Below are positions 16,792 to 25,919 of a stretch of 64,000 nucleotides of DNA, piece after piece; the stretch's first letter is position 1; every line of letters begins with the position of its first letter. The notes below the pieces were generated by a model. It searched no databases and was not told the origin of the DNA. It saw only the letters and a list, made by a program, of their open reading frames with translations. The stretch is taken from contig CAYQDB010000003.1 of the NCBI GenBank assembly GCA_964416195.1, forward strand, positions 62,001 to 126,000. Reading direction: 5' to 3'. Made by a program: the position numbers and the translations under genes. The stretch comes from CAYQDB01 sp964416195. Lineage in GTDB: Bacteria; Zixibacteria; MSB-5A5; GN15; FEB-12.

Positions 16792-17394
16792 GCTAGTAAA
16801 GATTTGCGGATTAACCGCCAGATACGGGTATCACCCGTCAGGCTGATCGGGCCTGAGGGCGAGCAGATCGGTATTTTGCCAACCAACGAGGCCTTGGGAC
16901 GTGCTCGAGACCTGAATTTAGATCTGGTAGAAGTTGCTCCCAACAGTCGCCCGCCGGTGTGCCGCATTCTCGATTACGGCAAGTTCAAGTATGAGCTTTC
17001 CAAGAAAGACAAGGCTGCCAAGAAGAAGCAGCATGCCTTTCAGCTTAAGGAAATGCGGTATCGGCCCAAAATTGACAATCATGACTTTGACTTCAAAACT
17101 CGGCATGTACGAGAGTTCCTCAAATCCGGTAGCAAAGTCAGAGTGTTTGTTATGTTTCGCGGGCGAGAGATGGCCTACACCGAGCATGGTCGAAGGATTC
17201 TTGATCGGGTGGCTGAAGAACTAGCGGACATATCGTCGGTAGAGATGGTGCCCAAGCTTGATGGGCGGCACATGACGATGGTCTTGGCGCCGACGTCAGA
17301 AGTCCTCAAGAAGCAAAAACGCTCTTCTAAAGAAGCGCCGAAAATGGAGCAGACAACCCAACAGTCGGAATTGGCACCAACAGAGACCGACTGA
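16789..17394 (+). CDS. infC: Translation initiation factor IF-3
   Basis: IF3 binds the 30S subunit, prevents premature 50S joining and proofreads the start codon. The N domain reads KDLRINRQIRVSPVRLIGPEGEQIGI with NLDLVEVAPNSRPPVCRILDYGKFKYE; the linker is lysine-rich; the C domain reads RPKIDNHDFDFKTRHVREFLKSGSKVRVFVMFRGREMAYTEHG and ends KLDGRHMTMVLAP. ATA 16789 is chosen as the start because it follows an AGGAGG site by five bases and gives an N-terminus (initiator, A, S, KDLRINRQIR) matching other IF3 proteins; TTG 16804 would cut into that conserved stretch and has no ribosome site. The product is 201 aa, with a 25-residue acidic/polar tail beyond the usual end. Confidence 0.95.
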   Translation: MASKDLRINRQIRVSPVRLIGPEGEQIGILPTNEALGRARDLNLDLVEVAPNSRPPVCRILDYGKFKYELSKKDKAAKKKQHAFQLKEMRYRPKIDNHDFDFKTRHVREFLKSGSKVRVFVMFRGREMAYTEHGRRILDRVAEELADISSVEMVPKLDGRHMTMVLAPTSEVLKKQKRSSKEAPKMEQTTQQSELAPTETD

Positions 17395-17430
17395 GCGATA
17401 GTATTGTGAGTTAGCAATCAAAGGAAGATT

Positions 17431-17625
17431 ATGCCGAAGATGAAAACCCAGCGGGGGGCCGCCAAGCGGTTCAAGAAGACGGCCACCGGTAAGCTTAAAA
17501 GGTTCAAAGCGTACAGGACCCATATTCTGACCAAGATGAGTCCCAAGCGCAAGCGCCAATTGCGTAAGACGACTCTGGTTTCGAAAGCCGACACCAAGAG
17601 AGTTAAGCGAATGATCCCGTACTAA
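17431..17625 (+). CDS. rpmI: 50S ribosomal protein L35
   Basis: A 64-aa, strongly basic protein with the L35 signature: PKMKTQRGAAKRFKKTATGKLKR, then AYRTHILTKMSPKRKRQLRK and the closing VKRMIPY. It sits between infC and rplT, its standard place, with an AAAGGAAG ribosome site before ATG. L35 is a late-binding component of the large subunit. Confidence 0.97.
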   Translation: MPKMKTQRGAAKRFKKTATGKLKRFKAYRTHILTKMSPKRKRQLRKTTLVSKADTKRVKRMIPY

Positions 17626-17661
17626 TTCGAAGATTGGATTTGCCAAAGGAGAATCTCAACA

Positions 17662-18012
17662 ATGCCGCGTGCCAAGAACAATGTAGCCGCCAAACAGCGC
17701 CATAAGAATGTGTTGAAACAGGCCAGGGGCAACTACAATGCCCGTGGGAAGTTATACCGTACCGCACTGGAAACGGTCAACAAGGGTCTAAAGTACGCTT
17801 ACCGCGATCGCCGTAATAAGAAGCGGGTATTTCGTTCATTGTGGATTACCCGTATCTCAGCCGCGGCCAAGCTATGCGGAACTAATTACTCTTCCTTTAT
17901 GGCCGGCCTCAAGAAAGCGGGAGTCAATCTCGACCGCAAGACACTGGCTGATATCGCTGCCCGTGATATGGCAACCTTTGCCAACCTTGCCAAGATGGCC
18001 TCCGGCAACTAA
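17662..18012 (+). CDS. rplT: 50S ribosomal protein L20
   Basis: A 116-aa protein of normal length: PRAKNNVAAKQRHKNVLKQARG, YRTALETVNKGLKYAYRDRRNKKRVFRSLWITRISAA and a C-terminal LNRKTLADIA-like segment. L20 is essential early in 50S assembly and in several bacteria represses its own operon through an mRNA structure. Here no long leader exists before infC, rpmI or rplT, so such a site, if any, would lie inside coding sequence. It ends 18 bases before pheS, which leaves no room for the pheM leader found in E. coli. Confidence 0.97.
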   Translation: MPRAKNNVAAKQRHKNVLKQARGNYNARGKLYRTALETVNKGLKYAYRDRRNKKRVFRSLWITRISAAAKLCGTNYSSFMAGLKKAGVNLDRKTLADIAARDMATFANLAKMASGN

Positions 18013-18030
18013 CATTAGCTTGCTTGCCGT

Positions 18031-19044
18031 ATGTCGCTCCTAGATGACGTTGCCAGTATTCAAGATGAGGCTCTCAAGCGAATTAGCCAGGCCGATTCGC
18101 TCGAGTCCCTAAAAGAGCTGCAGGTAGCATATCTGGGACGCAAAGGCTCCGTTACGGCAGTACTAAAGGGACTCAAGGAGCTTTCCCTCGAAGAACGTAA
18201 GACGGTTGGGTCTGCGGCTAACAAGTGCCGCGCCACAATCGAACAACAACTGAATTTAGCCCACCAGCAGCTTGCCTTGCCAAAGGAGCGAACCCTTTTT
18301 GATCCTACCCTGCCCGGCACCGGTCAGCGCATCGGAGTCGTCCATATTGTCAACCAGGTTATTGACGAAATCTGCGATACATTCTACGGCATGGGGTTTG
18401 AGATTGCCCACGGGCCGGATGTAGAAACTGATTACTACAATTTCGGAGCGCTCAATTTCGCACCCGACCATCCGGCGCGCGACATGCAGGATACCCTCTT
18501 CGTCGAGGGCGACCGCCTTCTCCGAACACATACCACCCCAGTGCAGGCCCGCGAGTTGGAAAGAAGAAAGCCTCCCATGAAGATTATCACTCCCGGTAGG
18601 TGTTTCCGGAATGAGGCTATCTCGACTCGGGCACATGTATCGTTCCATCAGGTCGACGGTTTTCTGGTTGACGAGGGGGTTAATATGAGCGACCTCAAAG
18701 GAGCGCTGGTAGCTTTCTGTCGGGCGTTCTTTGGAGAAGGACTCAGGTTGCAATTTCGCCCTTCTTTCTTCCCTTTTACGGAGCCATCCGCCGAGGTTGA
18801 TATTGAGTGCTTTCTATGTGGGGGAAAAGGCTGCCAACTGTGTAAGTACTCGGGTTGGCTGGAGATTCTCGGTTGTGGTATGATTGACCCGGCTGTGCTG
18901 GATAAAGCGGGGCACGACTCGGAGAAGTACACCGGTTATGCTTTCGGTATGGGAGTGGAGCGAATAGCTATGCTGAAGTACAAGATAGATGACATCCGGT
19001 TCTTTTTTAACAACGATATCCGTTTTCTAAGGCAGTTTATCTAA
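18031..19044 (+). CDS. pheS: Phenylalanine-tRNA ligase alpha subunit
   Basis: The catalytic subunit of the alpha2-beta2 enzyme, 337 aa. An N-terminal coiled coil (about 1-85, containing LGRKGSVTAVLKGLKELS) binds tRNA. Class II motifs follow: LLRTHTTPVQARELE, GRCFRNEAISTRAHVSFHQVDGFLVD (motif 2) and GMGVERIAMLKYKIDDIRFFFNNDIRFL (motif 3, C-terminus). A cysteine cluster CFLCGGKGCQLC with GWLEILG near residue 255 is a zinc-site-like insert present in many bacterial PheS proteins. It is followed after two bases by pheT. Confidence 0.97.
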   Translation: MSLLDDVASIQDEALKRISQADSLESLKELQVAYLGRKGSVTAVLKGLKELSLEERKTVGSAANKCRATIEQQLNLAHQQLALPKERTLFDPTLPGTGQRIGVVHIVNQVIDEICDTFYGMGFEIAHGPDVETDYYNFGALNFAPDHPARDMQDTLFVEGDRLLRTHTTPVQARELERRKPPMKIITPGRCFRNEAISTRAHVSFHQVDGFLVDEGVNMSDLKGALVAFCRAFFGEGLRLQFRPSFFPFTEPSAEVDIECFLCGGKGCQLCKYSGWLEILGCGMIDPAVLDKAGHDSEKYTGYAFGMGVERIAMLKYKIDDIRFFFNNDIRFLRQFI

Positions 19045-19046
19045 CG

Positions 19047-21431
19047 ATGAAGATATCGTACAACTGGCTGAAAGAGCTTACCGGCCTTGATTGGTCTGTG
19101 GAAGAGACCGCTGATAGGCTCACTCTCTGTGGGACAGCCTGTGAAGACATAGAGCCCACAGCACGCTACCTGGACCAAGTAGTGATCGGTGAGGTGGTGG
19201 AACTGAAGCCGGTCAAGGGAGCTTCGAAAATCCAGTTGGCGCGCGTTGATACCGGCTCAGGAATTCTGGACAGCGTCTGTGGTGCGCCTAATGTAGCTAC
19301 CGGCCAGAGGGTCCCGGTAGCTCTGGTGGGCGCCAAGTTGTCCGGCGACTTCGTAATGAAGAAGACAAAGATTCGAGGCGTTGTTTCGTCCGCCATGATT
19401 TGCTCTGAACGCGAGTTGGGTATCTCGCAGGATCATTCCGGCATAATGGTTCTTGAAGAAAATGCACCCGTAGGCAAGTCGCTCGTAGATTATCTTGGAT
19501 ATGACGATTACATCCTTACTTTTGAACTTACCCCTAACCGTGCTGATTCTATGTCGGCAATAGGCATCGCTCGTGACATGGCCGCGCTGGCATCGACAAG
19601 AGTGCTCAAGCCGGAGTTCGCCCTTGTCGAATCATCAGAAAAAGCCGCCAATTACGTAAGGATTTCCATCGAGGACCCACAGGGATGTCCCCGTTATGCT
19701 GCTCGTGTAATCCGCAACATACGAATAGCTCCATCGCCATGGTGGGTAAAGGCAAGGCTGTTGATGTCAGGTATTAGGCCTATATCGAATGTCGTTGACG
19801 TTACCAACCTTGTTATGCTTGAGACCGGTCATCCTCTTCATGCTTTCGATTTGGACCGATTTGGCTCCAGCGAAGTGGTTGTAAGGAGAGCAAATGAGGC
19901 TGAGAAGTTCACCACACTTGATGACGTGGAACATAAGCTAACATCAAAGGTTCTGTTAATTACCAACGGTAAGGTGCCGGTGGCTGCTGCAGGTGTCATG
20001 GGAGGTCTTGATTCTGAGGTCGAGGATAGTACCACCAACGTCCTTCTGGAGGCTGCCTATTTCACCCCCTCGGTCATTCGCACGAGCCGCAAGAGGCTCA
20101 ACATTGTTTCGGAATCGTCAATGCGCTTTGAGAAGGGCGCTGACCCCAACGGCATCCCGTATGCTATCGATCGGGCAGCGTTCCTCCTGCAAGAGATATG
20201 CGGGGGAGAGGTGCTTTCGGGAGTCGTCGATTGTTACCCGCAAAAGATCGACCCGGTCACTATAGACTTCCGCCCCACGCGATGCAATTATGTGCTCGGC
20301 ACTGACATTTCCGAAGGCCGAATGAAAGAGATATTTACCCACTTGGAATTCACTGTTAAAGGCTCAGGTGAGCTGGAGGTGACGGTGCCGACATTCCGTC
20401 CGGACATCAAACGAGAAATCGATTTGGTTGAAGAAATCGCCCGCATTGAAGGATATGACACTATTCCAGATATAGTAGCAAACATCGGCCCTCTGTTTAC
20501 GCCCCGTCACATTGTGGACACTTTCCGGGATGAAGTGAGAAGGACATTAACCGGAGCCGGGTTTGATGAAATGCTCAGTCACGGGTTGGCCGAAAGCGGC
20601 CTCGCCAAGTTGCTCAATCCGGAACTCCCACAACTGCGTGTTATGAATTCGGTGTCAAGAGAGCTTGACATTATGCGCAACACCCTCGTTCAGTCGGCGC
20701 TGACGGTGGTCGGTCACAACATCTCACATCGCAGTCTGGACCTGCGTCTGTTCGAAATCGGCAAGGTTTACTTTCCGCCGGATGAGCAGGGTGTCTGGCG
20801 AGAAAACCTGAGGGTCTTGCTGACTGTGACCGGCTCCACCATGGATACCTGGCGGGAGAATCCTCGACCACTTGATTTCTATGATCTCACTGGCGCCATA
20901 GAACGGCTGGCCGATCACTTCCGCTGGCCGCAACTCGGATTTGAAGGGGCTGAAGTTCCTTTCCTTGAGGATGACGTTTCATTTAGTCTGATGATAGGCG
21001 GTCGGCCAAGCGGCGTCGTAGGGAAGGTGTCATTGTCGATATTGGACGGGTTTGACATCAAACAGCCGGTGTATGTCGCAGAGGTCGAGGTTGATCCGTT
21101 GATTCCGGTAAGTCGGCCGTTGATAGAGTTCACTCCGCTGCCGCTCTACCCGGCGGCGCCGCGCGATCTTGCTGTTGTTGTATCTGAGAGTGTTCAAGCA
21201 GGGGATCTGGTTAGTGAAGTGAAAAAGACAGCGGGTGGAATGGCTGAATCTGTGCGCATATTTGATCTGTATGCCGGTAAACAGATCGGGAAAGGCAAGA
21301 AATCAGTTGCCATTGCTATAACGTACCGGTCGCCCGAGGGCAGCTTGTCAGGTGAGCAAGTTGATGATTTGCAGCAAAAAGTGGTTGACTCTTTAAAGCA
21401 AATGTTTAATGTTGAGGTGAGGGATAAATAG
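19047..21431 (+). CDS. pheT: Phenylalanine-tRNA ligase beta subunit
   Basis: The 794-aa partner of PheS. Domains in order: an N-terminal tRNA-binding (EMAP/OB) domain at about 40-150 (VVIGEVVELKPVKGASKIQLARVDTG), the B3/B4 editing domain (about 205-380, SNVVDVTNLVMLETGHPLHAFDLD), B5 (about 400-470), the catalytic-like core, and a C-terminal ferredoxin-fold anticodon-binding domain (about 700-794, YPAAPRDLAVVVSE). All are present in full length. The tRNA-binding domain and editing site suggest normal proofreading of Tyr-tRNA(Phe). Confidence 0.97.
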   Translation: MKISYNWLKELTGLDWSVEETADRLTLCGTACEDIEPTARYLDQVVIGEVVELKPVKGASKIQLARVDTGSGILDSVCGAPNVATGQRVPVALVGAKLSGDFVMKKTKIRGVVSSAMICSERELGISQDHSGIMVLEENAPVGKSLVDYLGYDDYILTFELTPNRADSMSAIGIARDMAALASTRVLKPEFALVESSEKAANYVRISIEDPQGCPRYAARVIRNIRIAPSPWWVKARLLMSGIRPISNVVDVTNLVMLETGHPLHAFDLDRFGSSEVVVRRANEAEKFTTLDDVEHKLTSKVLLITNGKVPVAAAGVMGGLDSEVEDSTTNVLLEAAYFTPSVIRTSRKRLNIVSESSMRFEKGADPNGIPYAIDRAAFLLQEICGGEVLSGVVDCYPQKIDPVTIDFRPTRCNYVLGTDISEGRMKEIFTHLEFTVKGSGELEVTVPTFRPDIKREIDLVEEIARIEGYDTIPDIVANIGPLFTPRHIVDTFRDEVRRTLTGAGFDEMLSHGLAESGLAKLLNPELPQLRVMNSVSRELDIMRNTLVQSALTVVGHNISHRSLDLRLFEIGKVYFPPDEQGVWRENLRVLLTVTGSTMDTWRENPRPLDFYDLTGAIERLADHFRWPQLGFEGAEVPFLEDDVSFSLMIGGRPSGVVGKVSLSILDGFDIKQPVYVAEVEVDPLIPVSRPLIEFTPLPLYPAAPRDLAVVVSESVQAGDLVSEVKKTAGGMAESVRIFDLYAGKQIGKGKKSVAIAITYRSPEGSLSGEQVDDLQQKVVDSLKQMFNVEVRDK

Positions 21432-21433
21432 CA

Positions 21434-21676
21434 ATGCAGGGTAAACTTGAATTACTGGCGGAGAGAGTCGAGAAAGTACTGGGTCTTCTGGATAGAGTCA
21501 AGCACGAGAATCTTTCACTCAAGCAGGAGAATGAGAGGTTCAAAGCCGAGCTGGTCGGTCTCAGAAAGGAGTGCCGTGAGCTCAAGTTGGAGAATGCCGA
21601 CCGGTCTCAGGCCGTAAAAAGCAAGCTGATGTCAGTTTTAGACCGTCTGGAGGAACTGGAAAGCTTTAGCCGGTAA
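21434..21676 (+). CDS. Small ZapB-like coiled-coil protein
   Basis: An 80-aa protein that is essentially one coiled coil: ELLAERVEKVLGLLDRVKHENLSLKQENERFKAELVGLRKECRELKLEN in outline, with leucines in heptads. Its start is two bases after the pheT stop, and zapA comes next. ZapB is an 80-aa coiled-coil partner of the Z ring in E. coli; small coiled-coil genes beside zapA are common in other phyla and are thought to act in division. Sequence alone cannot separate ZapB from other short coiled coils, so the name rests on length, fold and neighbour. Confidence 0.6.
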   Translation: MQGKLELLAERVEKVLGLLDRVKHENLSLKQENERFKAELVGLRKECRELKLENADRSQAVKSKLMSVLDRLEELESFSR

Positions 21677-21684
21677 GTTTTTTA

Positions 21685-21713
21685 TTGACAAAGAGCACAT
21701 AAGCTTATATAAC
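21685..21713 (+). promoter_or_regulatory. Sigma-70 promoter for zapA
   Basis: TTGACA (21685-21690), 17 bases, TATAAC (21708-21713), followed by an AT-rich stretch. The predicted start near 21720 leaves about 65 untranslated bases before zapA. It would drive zapA and probably rny separately from the translation operon. Confidence 0.72.
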
Positions 21714-21784
21714 TTATTATAAGTTAGCGGGATAAGAGAATACGGACTTGTTTGGTATAAGTCGTTTAGTGGAAATCTGTTGCC

Positions 21785-22087
21785 ATGGTTGAAAACAAGG
21801 TTGTGGTACATATATTTGGCGAGGAGTACCCCATCACGGGGGTAACCGACCCCTCCCATATTTCCAAAGTCGCCGAATATGTCGATTCGAAGATGAAGGA
21901 AGCTTCTCAAGCCAGTCGCGTTCAGGCTCGAGATAAAGTAGCGATTCTGGCTGCTATGTCAATGGCTTCTGAGTTGCTCGACTGGTACGATAGTGGTGAC
22001 TTGGCGGAGCAAGAGACCGACTCCGTACTGGATAGAATCCTTACCAACCTGGGTGATGCTCTGGCCGATGACTCGATAGCTTCCTGA
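21785..22087 (+). CDS. zapA: Cell division protein ZapA
   Basis: ZapA crosslinks FtsZ filaments. This 100-aa protein shows the family pattern: VVVHIFGEEYPITGVTDPSHISKVAEYVDSKMKEAS, then the coiled-coil entry KVAILAAMSMASELLDW. The C-terminal helix is acidic. It lies between a ZapB-like gene and rny, and has its own strong promoter at 21685. No clear ribosome site precedes ATG 21785; the gap reads GTGGAAATCTGTTGCC, with GGAAA about ten bases away. Confidence 0.88.
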   Translation: MVENKVVVHIFGEEYPITGVTDPSHISKVAEYVDSKMKEASQASRVQARDKVAILAAMSMASELLDWYDSGDLAEQETDSVLDRILTNLGDALADDSIAS

Positions 22088-22175
22088 CAGATTCCCTGTC
22101 AAAAGTCCTGTATCTTCTCATCCCGGCACTTTCACATAAATTGAGCATTCGGTTCTGTTTGCCGGATGGGAGGAC

Positions 22176-23744
22176 ATGATGAACGATGTGATCCTGTTTA
22201 TTGCTATAGCGATCGTTATCGGTCTTGTTTCGTTTTTTGTCTCCTGGCATATGGCCCGTCACCTGTCGAGCAAGAAGCTCAGTGGCGCCGCCAAAGAAGC
22301 AACGCGGCTGGTTGAGGAGGCGGAAAAGGAAGCTCGGATCAAGAGGAAAGAGGCTGCGCTTGAGGCACGCGAGGAGTGGCTGAAACGAAAAGGTGATTTC
22401 GAGCGAGAGGCTGAGACTAAACGCCGAGAGTTGGAGACTGCTGAGAAAAGGTTCCAGGAACGCCAAGCTACTCTGGAGAAAAAGCTGGATTTCCTACAGG
22501 ACCGGGATCGCGAATTATCCGGCCGTGAAAAGGTCATGCAGTCTCGTGAAAAGGGGGTTACACTCCGGGAAAATGAGCTTGAAGAGGTTATCAGGATTCA
22601 GAACGAAAAGCTCCAGAGAATCGCTCAGATGACGCCGGAGGAAGCCAAGAAACAACTCATGGAGAATATGGTCAACGCCGCCAAGATAGAAGCTGCCGCG
22701 CATATAAAGGAAATACGAGATCAGGCTGAGCGGCAGGCCGACAAAGAAGCCAAGGAGGTCATTCTTTCCGCTATCTATCGCTGTGCAGCGGATCATACGG
22801 TGGAAACTACAGTCTCGGTAGTACATCTCCCTGGTGACGAGATGAAAGGGCGGATCATTGGTCGTGAAGGGAGAAATATACGAGCCTTTGAAACAGCCAC
22901 CGGCATTGATGTGATTGTTGACGATACACCGGAAGCTGTCATTCTCTCCGGCTATGATCCAGTTCGGCGGGAAGTGGCTCGTATGGCCCTCGAAAAGCTA
23001 GTTGCCGACGGCAGAATCCACCCCACCCGCATCGAGGAATTGGTTGAGAAAGCTAACAAAGAAATGGAGGTTATCATCCGTGAAGCCGGGGAGCAGACCT
23101 GTTTTGAGTTGGGCGTGCACGGTTTGCACCCAGACGTGGTGAAGATGTTGGGCAAGCTCCACTATCGCACCTCGTATGGCCAGAATGTCCTGGCCCACTC
23201 CAAAGAGGTGGCCATACTAAGTGGATTGATGGCCGCTGAGCTGGAACTCGATGCCACTATGGCCAAACGCTGCGGCCTCTTGCACGACATAGGAAAGGCC
23301 ATCGACCGTGAGACGGAAGGGACGCATACGCAGATCGGTGCTGATTTCATGCGTCGTTTCAAAGAGAGCGAGGAGGTTATCAACGCCATCGAATCACACC
23401 ACGGTGACGTACCGATGATAGGTCCCTACCCCGTTCTGGTGCAGGCGGCCGATGCTGTCTCCGGCGCTCGACCCGGCGCCCGCCGGGAACCACTGGAGGC
23501 GTATATCAAGCGACTGCAACAACTGGAAGAACTGGCTGACAGCTTCAAGGGAGTTTCTAAAGCCTATGCCATTCAAGCGGGCCGCGAGATACGGGTAATT
23601 GTTGAAAACAAACTCCTGGACGATCTGGCCAGTTCAATTTTAGCTGGTGACATTGCCGACAAAATAGAAAAAGAAATGCAATACCCGGGCCAGATCAAGG
23701 TGACAGTGGTAAGAGAGACTCGTGCCACCGAGTATGCAAAATAG
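22176..23744 (+). CDS. rny: Ribonuclease Y
   Basis: Membrane-anchored endoribonuclease that starts bulk mRNA decay. The 522-aa protein has one N-terminal membrane helix (DVILFIAIAIVIGLVSFFVS), a long charged coiled coil (about 30-190), a KH domain (GRIIGREGRNIRAFETATGIDVIVDDTPEAVILSG) and an HD domain with HSKEVAILSGLMAAE and LLHDIGKAIDRE holding the metal-binding His-Asp pair. Length and order are standard. GGAGGAC precedes ATG 22176; ATG 22179 is also possible. The neighbouring phosphoesterase is a frequent partner of rny in many bacteria. Confidence 0.96.
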   Translation: MMNDVILFIAIAIVIGLVSFFVSWHMARHLSSKKLSGAAKEATRLVEEAEKEARIKRKEAALEAREEWLKRKGDFEREAETKRRELETAEKRFQERQATLEKKLDFLQDRDRELSGREKVMQSREKGVTLRENELEEVIRIQNEKLQRIAQMTPEEAKKQLMENMVNAAKIEAAAHIKEIRDQAERQADKEAKEVILSAIYRCAADHTVETTVSVVHLPGDEMKGRIIGREGRNIRAFETATGIDVIVDDTPEAVILSGYDPVRREVARMALEKLVADGRIHPTRIEELVEKANKEMEVIIREAGEQTCFELGVHGLHPDVVKMLGKLHYRTSYGQNVLAHSKEVAILSGLMAAELELDATMAKRCGLLHDIGKAIDRETEGTHTQIGADFMRRFKESEEVINAIESHHGDVPMIGPYPVLVQAADAVSGARPGARREPLEAYIKRLQQLEELADSFKGVSKAYAIQAGREIRVIVENKLLDDLASSILAGDIADKIEKEMQYPGQIKVTVVRETRATEYAK

Positions 23745-23879
23745 CGAGGGATAGATTTCTTTTCGTGGTTGCATACTGGGCCGAGGTGTAGTAGACTTCG
23801 TCTTCAGTAATAGGCTGACTGGGAATTGGTGTGTACTTCCGGTTTTTCGCACAGCTTGGCCACTTTGGAAAGTGACTTG

Positions 23880-24707
23880 ATGGAACTCATTACGGTTATA
23901 TTTGTTGCGGATATTTGTGGAAAAGCGGGGCGCCAGGCTGCGGCTCACATGATCAAAACCTTGCGGGAGAAGCATGCTGCTGACTATGTAATAGCCAACG
24001 TTGAGAATGCCGCCGGTGGATTCGGCATAACACCGGAAATGGCCCGTAAAGTCTTCTCCTACGGTGTTGATATGCAGACATCGGGCAATCACATCTGGGA
24101 TCGGTATGAGATCATTAAGTATTTCGACGAGAAGCCCAAGCTCCTTCGACCGGCCAACTATCCCTCACGCGCTCCGGGCATTGGCTCTTATATTGATCTT
24201 ATCGGTAACTGGAAAATCGGTACTCTGAATCTTATGGGCCGGACATACATGAAGGACATAGACTGTCCTTTTCAGGTGGCTGATCGCGAACTGGCCGTAC
24301 TCAGACAGGAAACGGATACCGTTATCGTTGATTTCCATGCCGAAGCGACTTCGGAAAAACAGGCTATGCATTATTACCTCGATGGAAAGGTGTCGGCTGT
24401 AATTGGTAGCCACACGCACGTTCAGACGGCCGATGAGTATGTCAGTAGACGCGGAACCGCCTATATCACCGACGCTGGTATGACAGGTGCCCATGACTCG
24501 ATCATCGGAATGGAAAAGGAGCCATCGTTGCAACGGTTCCTGACCGGCATGCCGAAACGGTTCACTACTGCCGTGAATGATGTCAAACTCTCTGGGGTGA
24601 TAATCAAAGTGGACCCGACAGACGGCCGGGCGCAAAGCATAGAGCGCTTCCGTCTTGATTTTGATATTGAAACCTTCCGCCCCGACGCAGCCCTCCCGTC
24701 GGCATAA
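23880..24707 (+). CDS. ymdB: YmdB-family metallophosphoesterase
   Basis: A 275-aa calcineurin-like phosphoesterase of the YmdB type, which hydrolyses cyclic nucleotides such as 2',3'-cAMP in Bacillus and sits next to RNase Y there too. Metal-site motifs are FVADICGKAGR, NVENAAGGFGIT, SGNHIWD, VIGSHTHVQTADE and the family-specific YITDAGMTGAHDSIIGMEKE. ATG 23880 is preferred over the upstream TTG 23826, because the conserved protein begins ELITVIFVADI; GGAAAGTG lies a few bases before it. One oddity is ADICGKAGR where most members have GDIVGKPGR, but the metal-binding aspartate is kept. Confidence 0.92.
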   Translation: MELITVIFVADICGKAGRQAAAHMIKTLREKHAADYVIANVENAAGGFGITPEMARKVFSYGVDMQTSGNHIWDRYEIIKYFDEKPKLLRPANYPSRAPGIGSYIDLIGNWKIGTLNLMGRTYMKDIDCPFQVADRELAVLRQETDTVIVDFHAEATSEKQAMHYYLDGKVSAVIGSHTHVQTADEYVSRRGTAYITDAGMTGAHDSIIGMEKEPSLQRFLTGMPKRFTTAVNDVKLSGVIIKVDPTDGRAQSIERFRLDFDIETFRPDAALPSA

Positions 24708-24721
24708 AGGAATACTTTAGC

Positions 24722-25600
24722 ATGAGCGCACAACTCATTAAAGGTAAAGAAGTAGCGGCGAGTATATACTCTGAGCTTAAACCCCGAATTGAAGCGCTAA
24801 AAAAAAGGCGCATTGTCCCCGGGTTGGCAGCGGTGTTAGTCGGAGATGATCCCGCTTCAGCTACCTATGTGAACAGCAAGATCAAAGCCTGTAAAAAACT
24901 GGGACTTTACTCGGAAGTGGTCAGGAGACCGCAGACTCTTTCGCAAGCAGAACTGGTTGAAATCGTGGCGTCACTCAATCGGAATGAGCAGATACACGGT
25001 ATCCTTGTTCAGTCACCATTGCCGAAACAGATTGATGAACTCAGTGTGACTCTCACAATCCTTCCTGAGAAAGACGTTGACGGTTTCCATCCACAGAATG
25101 TCGGTCTCATGATGATCGGTCGCCCCTGTCTGCTTCCATGTACGCCGCACGGGATAATCAAGTTACTGGAGTACCACAGGATTGATCCCGCCGGGAGAGA
25201 GGTGGTTGTTGTCGGGCGGTCTAACATTGTCGGCAAGCCACTCGCTGCCATGCTAATGCAAAAAGCAAGGATGGCTGATGCGACAGTCACAGTGTCTCAT
25301 TCCCGGTCTCGAAATTTGAGTGAGATTACGCGGCGCGCGGATATTCTCATTGCGGCTGTGGGCAGACCGAAGACCATAACGGCTGATATGGTCAAAAGCG
25401 GGGCTGTTGTCATCGATGTAGGTGTGAACCGAGTTGACGACAGTACGACCCCAAAGGGGTATCGGCTGGTTGGCGATGTCGACTTCGATAAATGCCTTGA
25501 CAAGGTCTCGTATATTTCTCCGGTTCCTGGAGGAGTGGGCCCGATGACCATAGCGATGCTCATGTCCAACACAGTAGAGGCAGCCGAGAACATCACTTGA
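24722..25600 (+). CDS. folD: FolD: methylene-THF dehydrogenase / cyclohydrolase
   Basis: A bifunctional enzyme of one-carbon metabolism that interconverts 5,10-methylene-THF and 10-formyl-THF with NADP. The 292-aa protein has all signatures: ATYVNSKIKACKKLG with the catalytic lysine, GILVQSPLPKQI, PEKDVDGFHPQNVG, PCTPHGI, VVVGRSNIVGKPLAAML and the C-terminal SPVPGGVGPMTIAMLMSNTV. AAAGGAAT precedes the ATG. It follows the YmdB-like gene after 14 bases, so rny, ymdB and folD probably form one transcript from the zapA promoter. Confidence 0.97.
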   Translation: MSAQLIKGKEVAASIYSELKPRIEALKKRRIVPGLAAVLVGDDPASATYVNSKIKACKKLGLYSEVVRRPQTLSQAELVEIVASLNRNEQIHGILVQSPLPKQIDELSVTLTILPEKDVDGFHPQNVGLMMIGRPCLLPCTPHGIIKLLEYHRIDPAGREVVVVGRSNIVGKPLAAMLMQKARMADATVTVSHSRSRNLSEITRRADILIAAVGRPKTITADMVKSGAVVIDVGVNRVDDSTTPKGYRLVGDVDFDKCLDKVSYISPVPGGVGPMTIAMLMSNTVEAAENIT

Positions 25601-25919
25601 AGCCGTTCGTAGCTGGACATGTATTTGCAATTCTATTGACTTATACTGCAATCTGTTGCGCAGTATCCCTGCTCAAGCAACTATCTGTGAAGTTCATTGT
25701 GTTGCGCTCTTGTCCTCGTACTGTCACAAGAGAAGTGGCTGCCCATAAGTCGTTATCGTAAAGCGTATTGTAGCTCTTTTGCCACAGTAGATAAGGCTGC
25801 CGTTTTTTCTCTTAGATAATCGTGTGCAGGCTATAATGTGGGGCATATTCCTTGCTTTATTGAGTCGAATTGATTAGATTGCTTTGTCTTCGGTTTAAGA
25901 ACAGGGTTACTGCCGCTGC
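25601..25919. other. Non-coding gap with a palindrome and a possible -10 box
   Basis: No convincing gene. It contains a 7-base-pair inverted repeat (25643-25649 with 25660-25666, ten-base loop) directly after TTGACT at 25636, and a TATAAT at 25832-25837 that lacks a good -35 box. The palindrome could be an operator. The TATAAT could serve the large secreted-protein gene starting at 25920. Confidence 0.35.
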
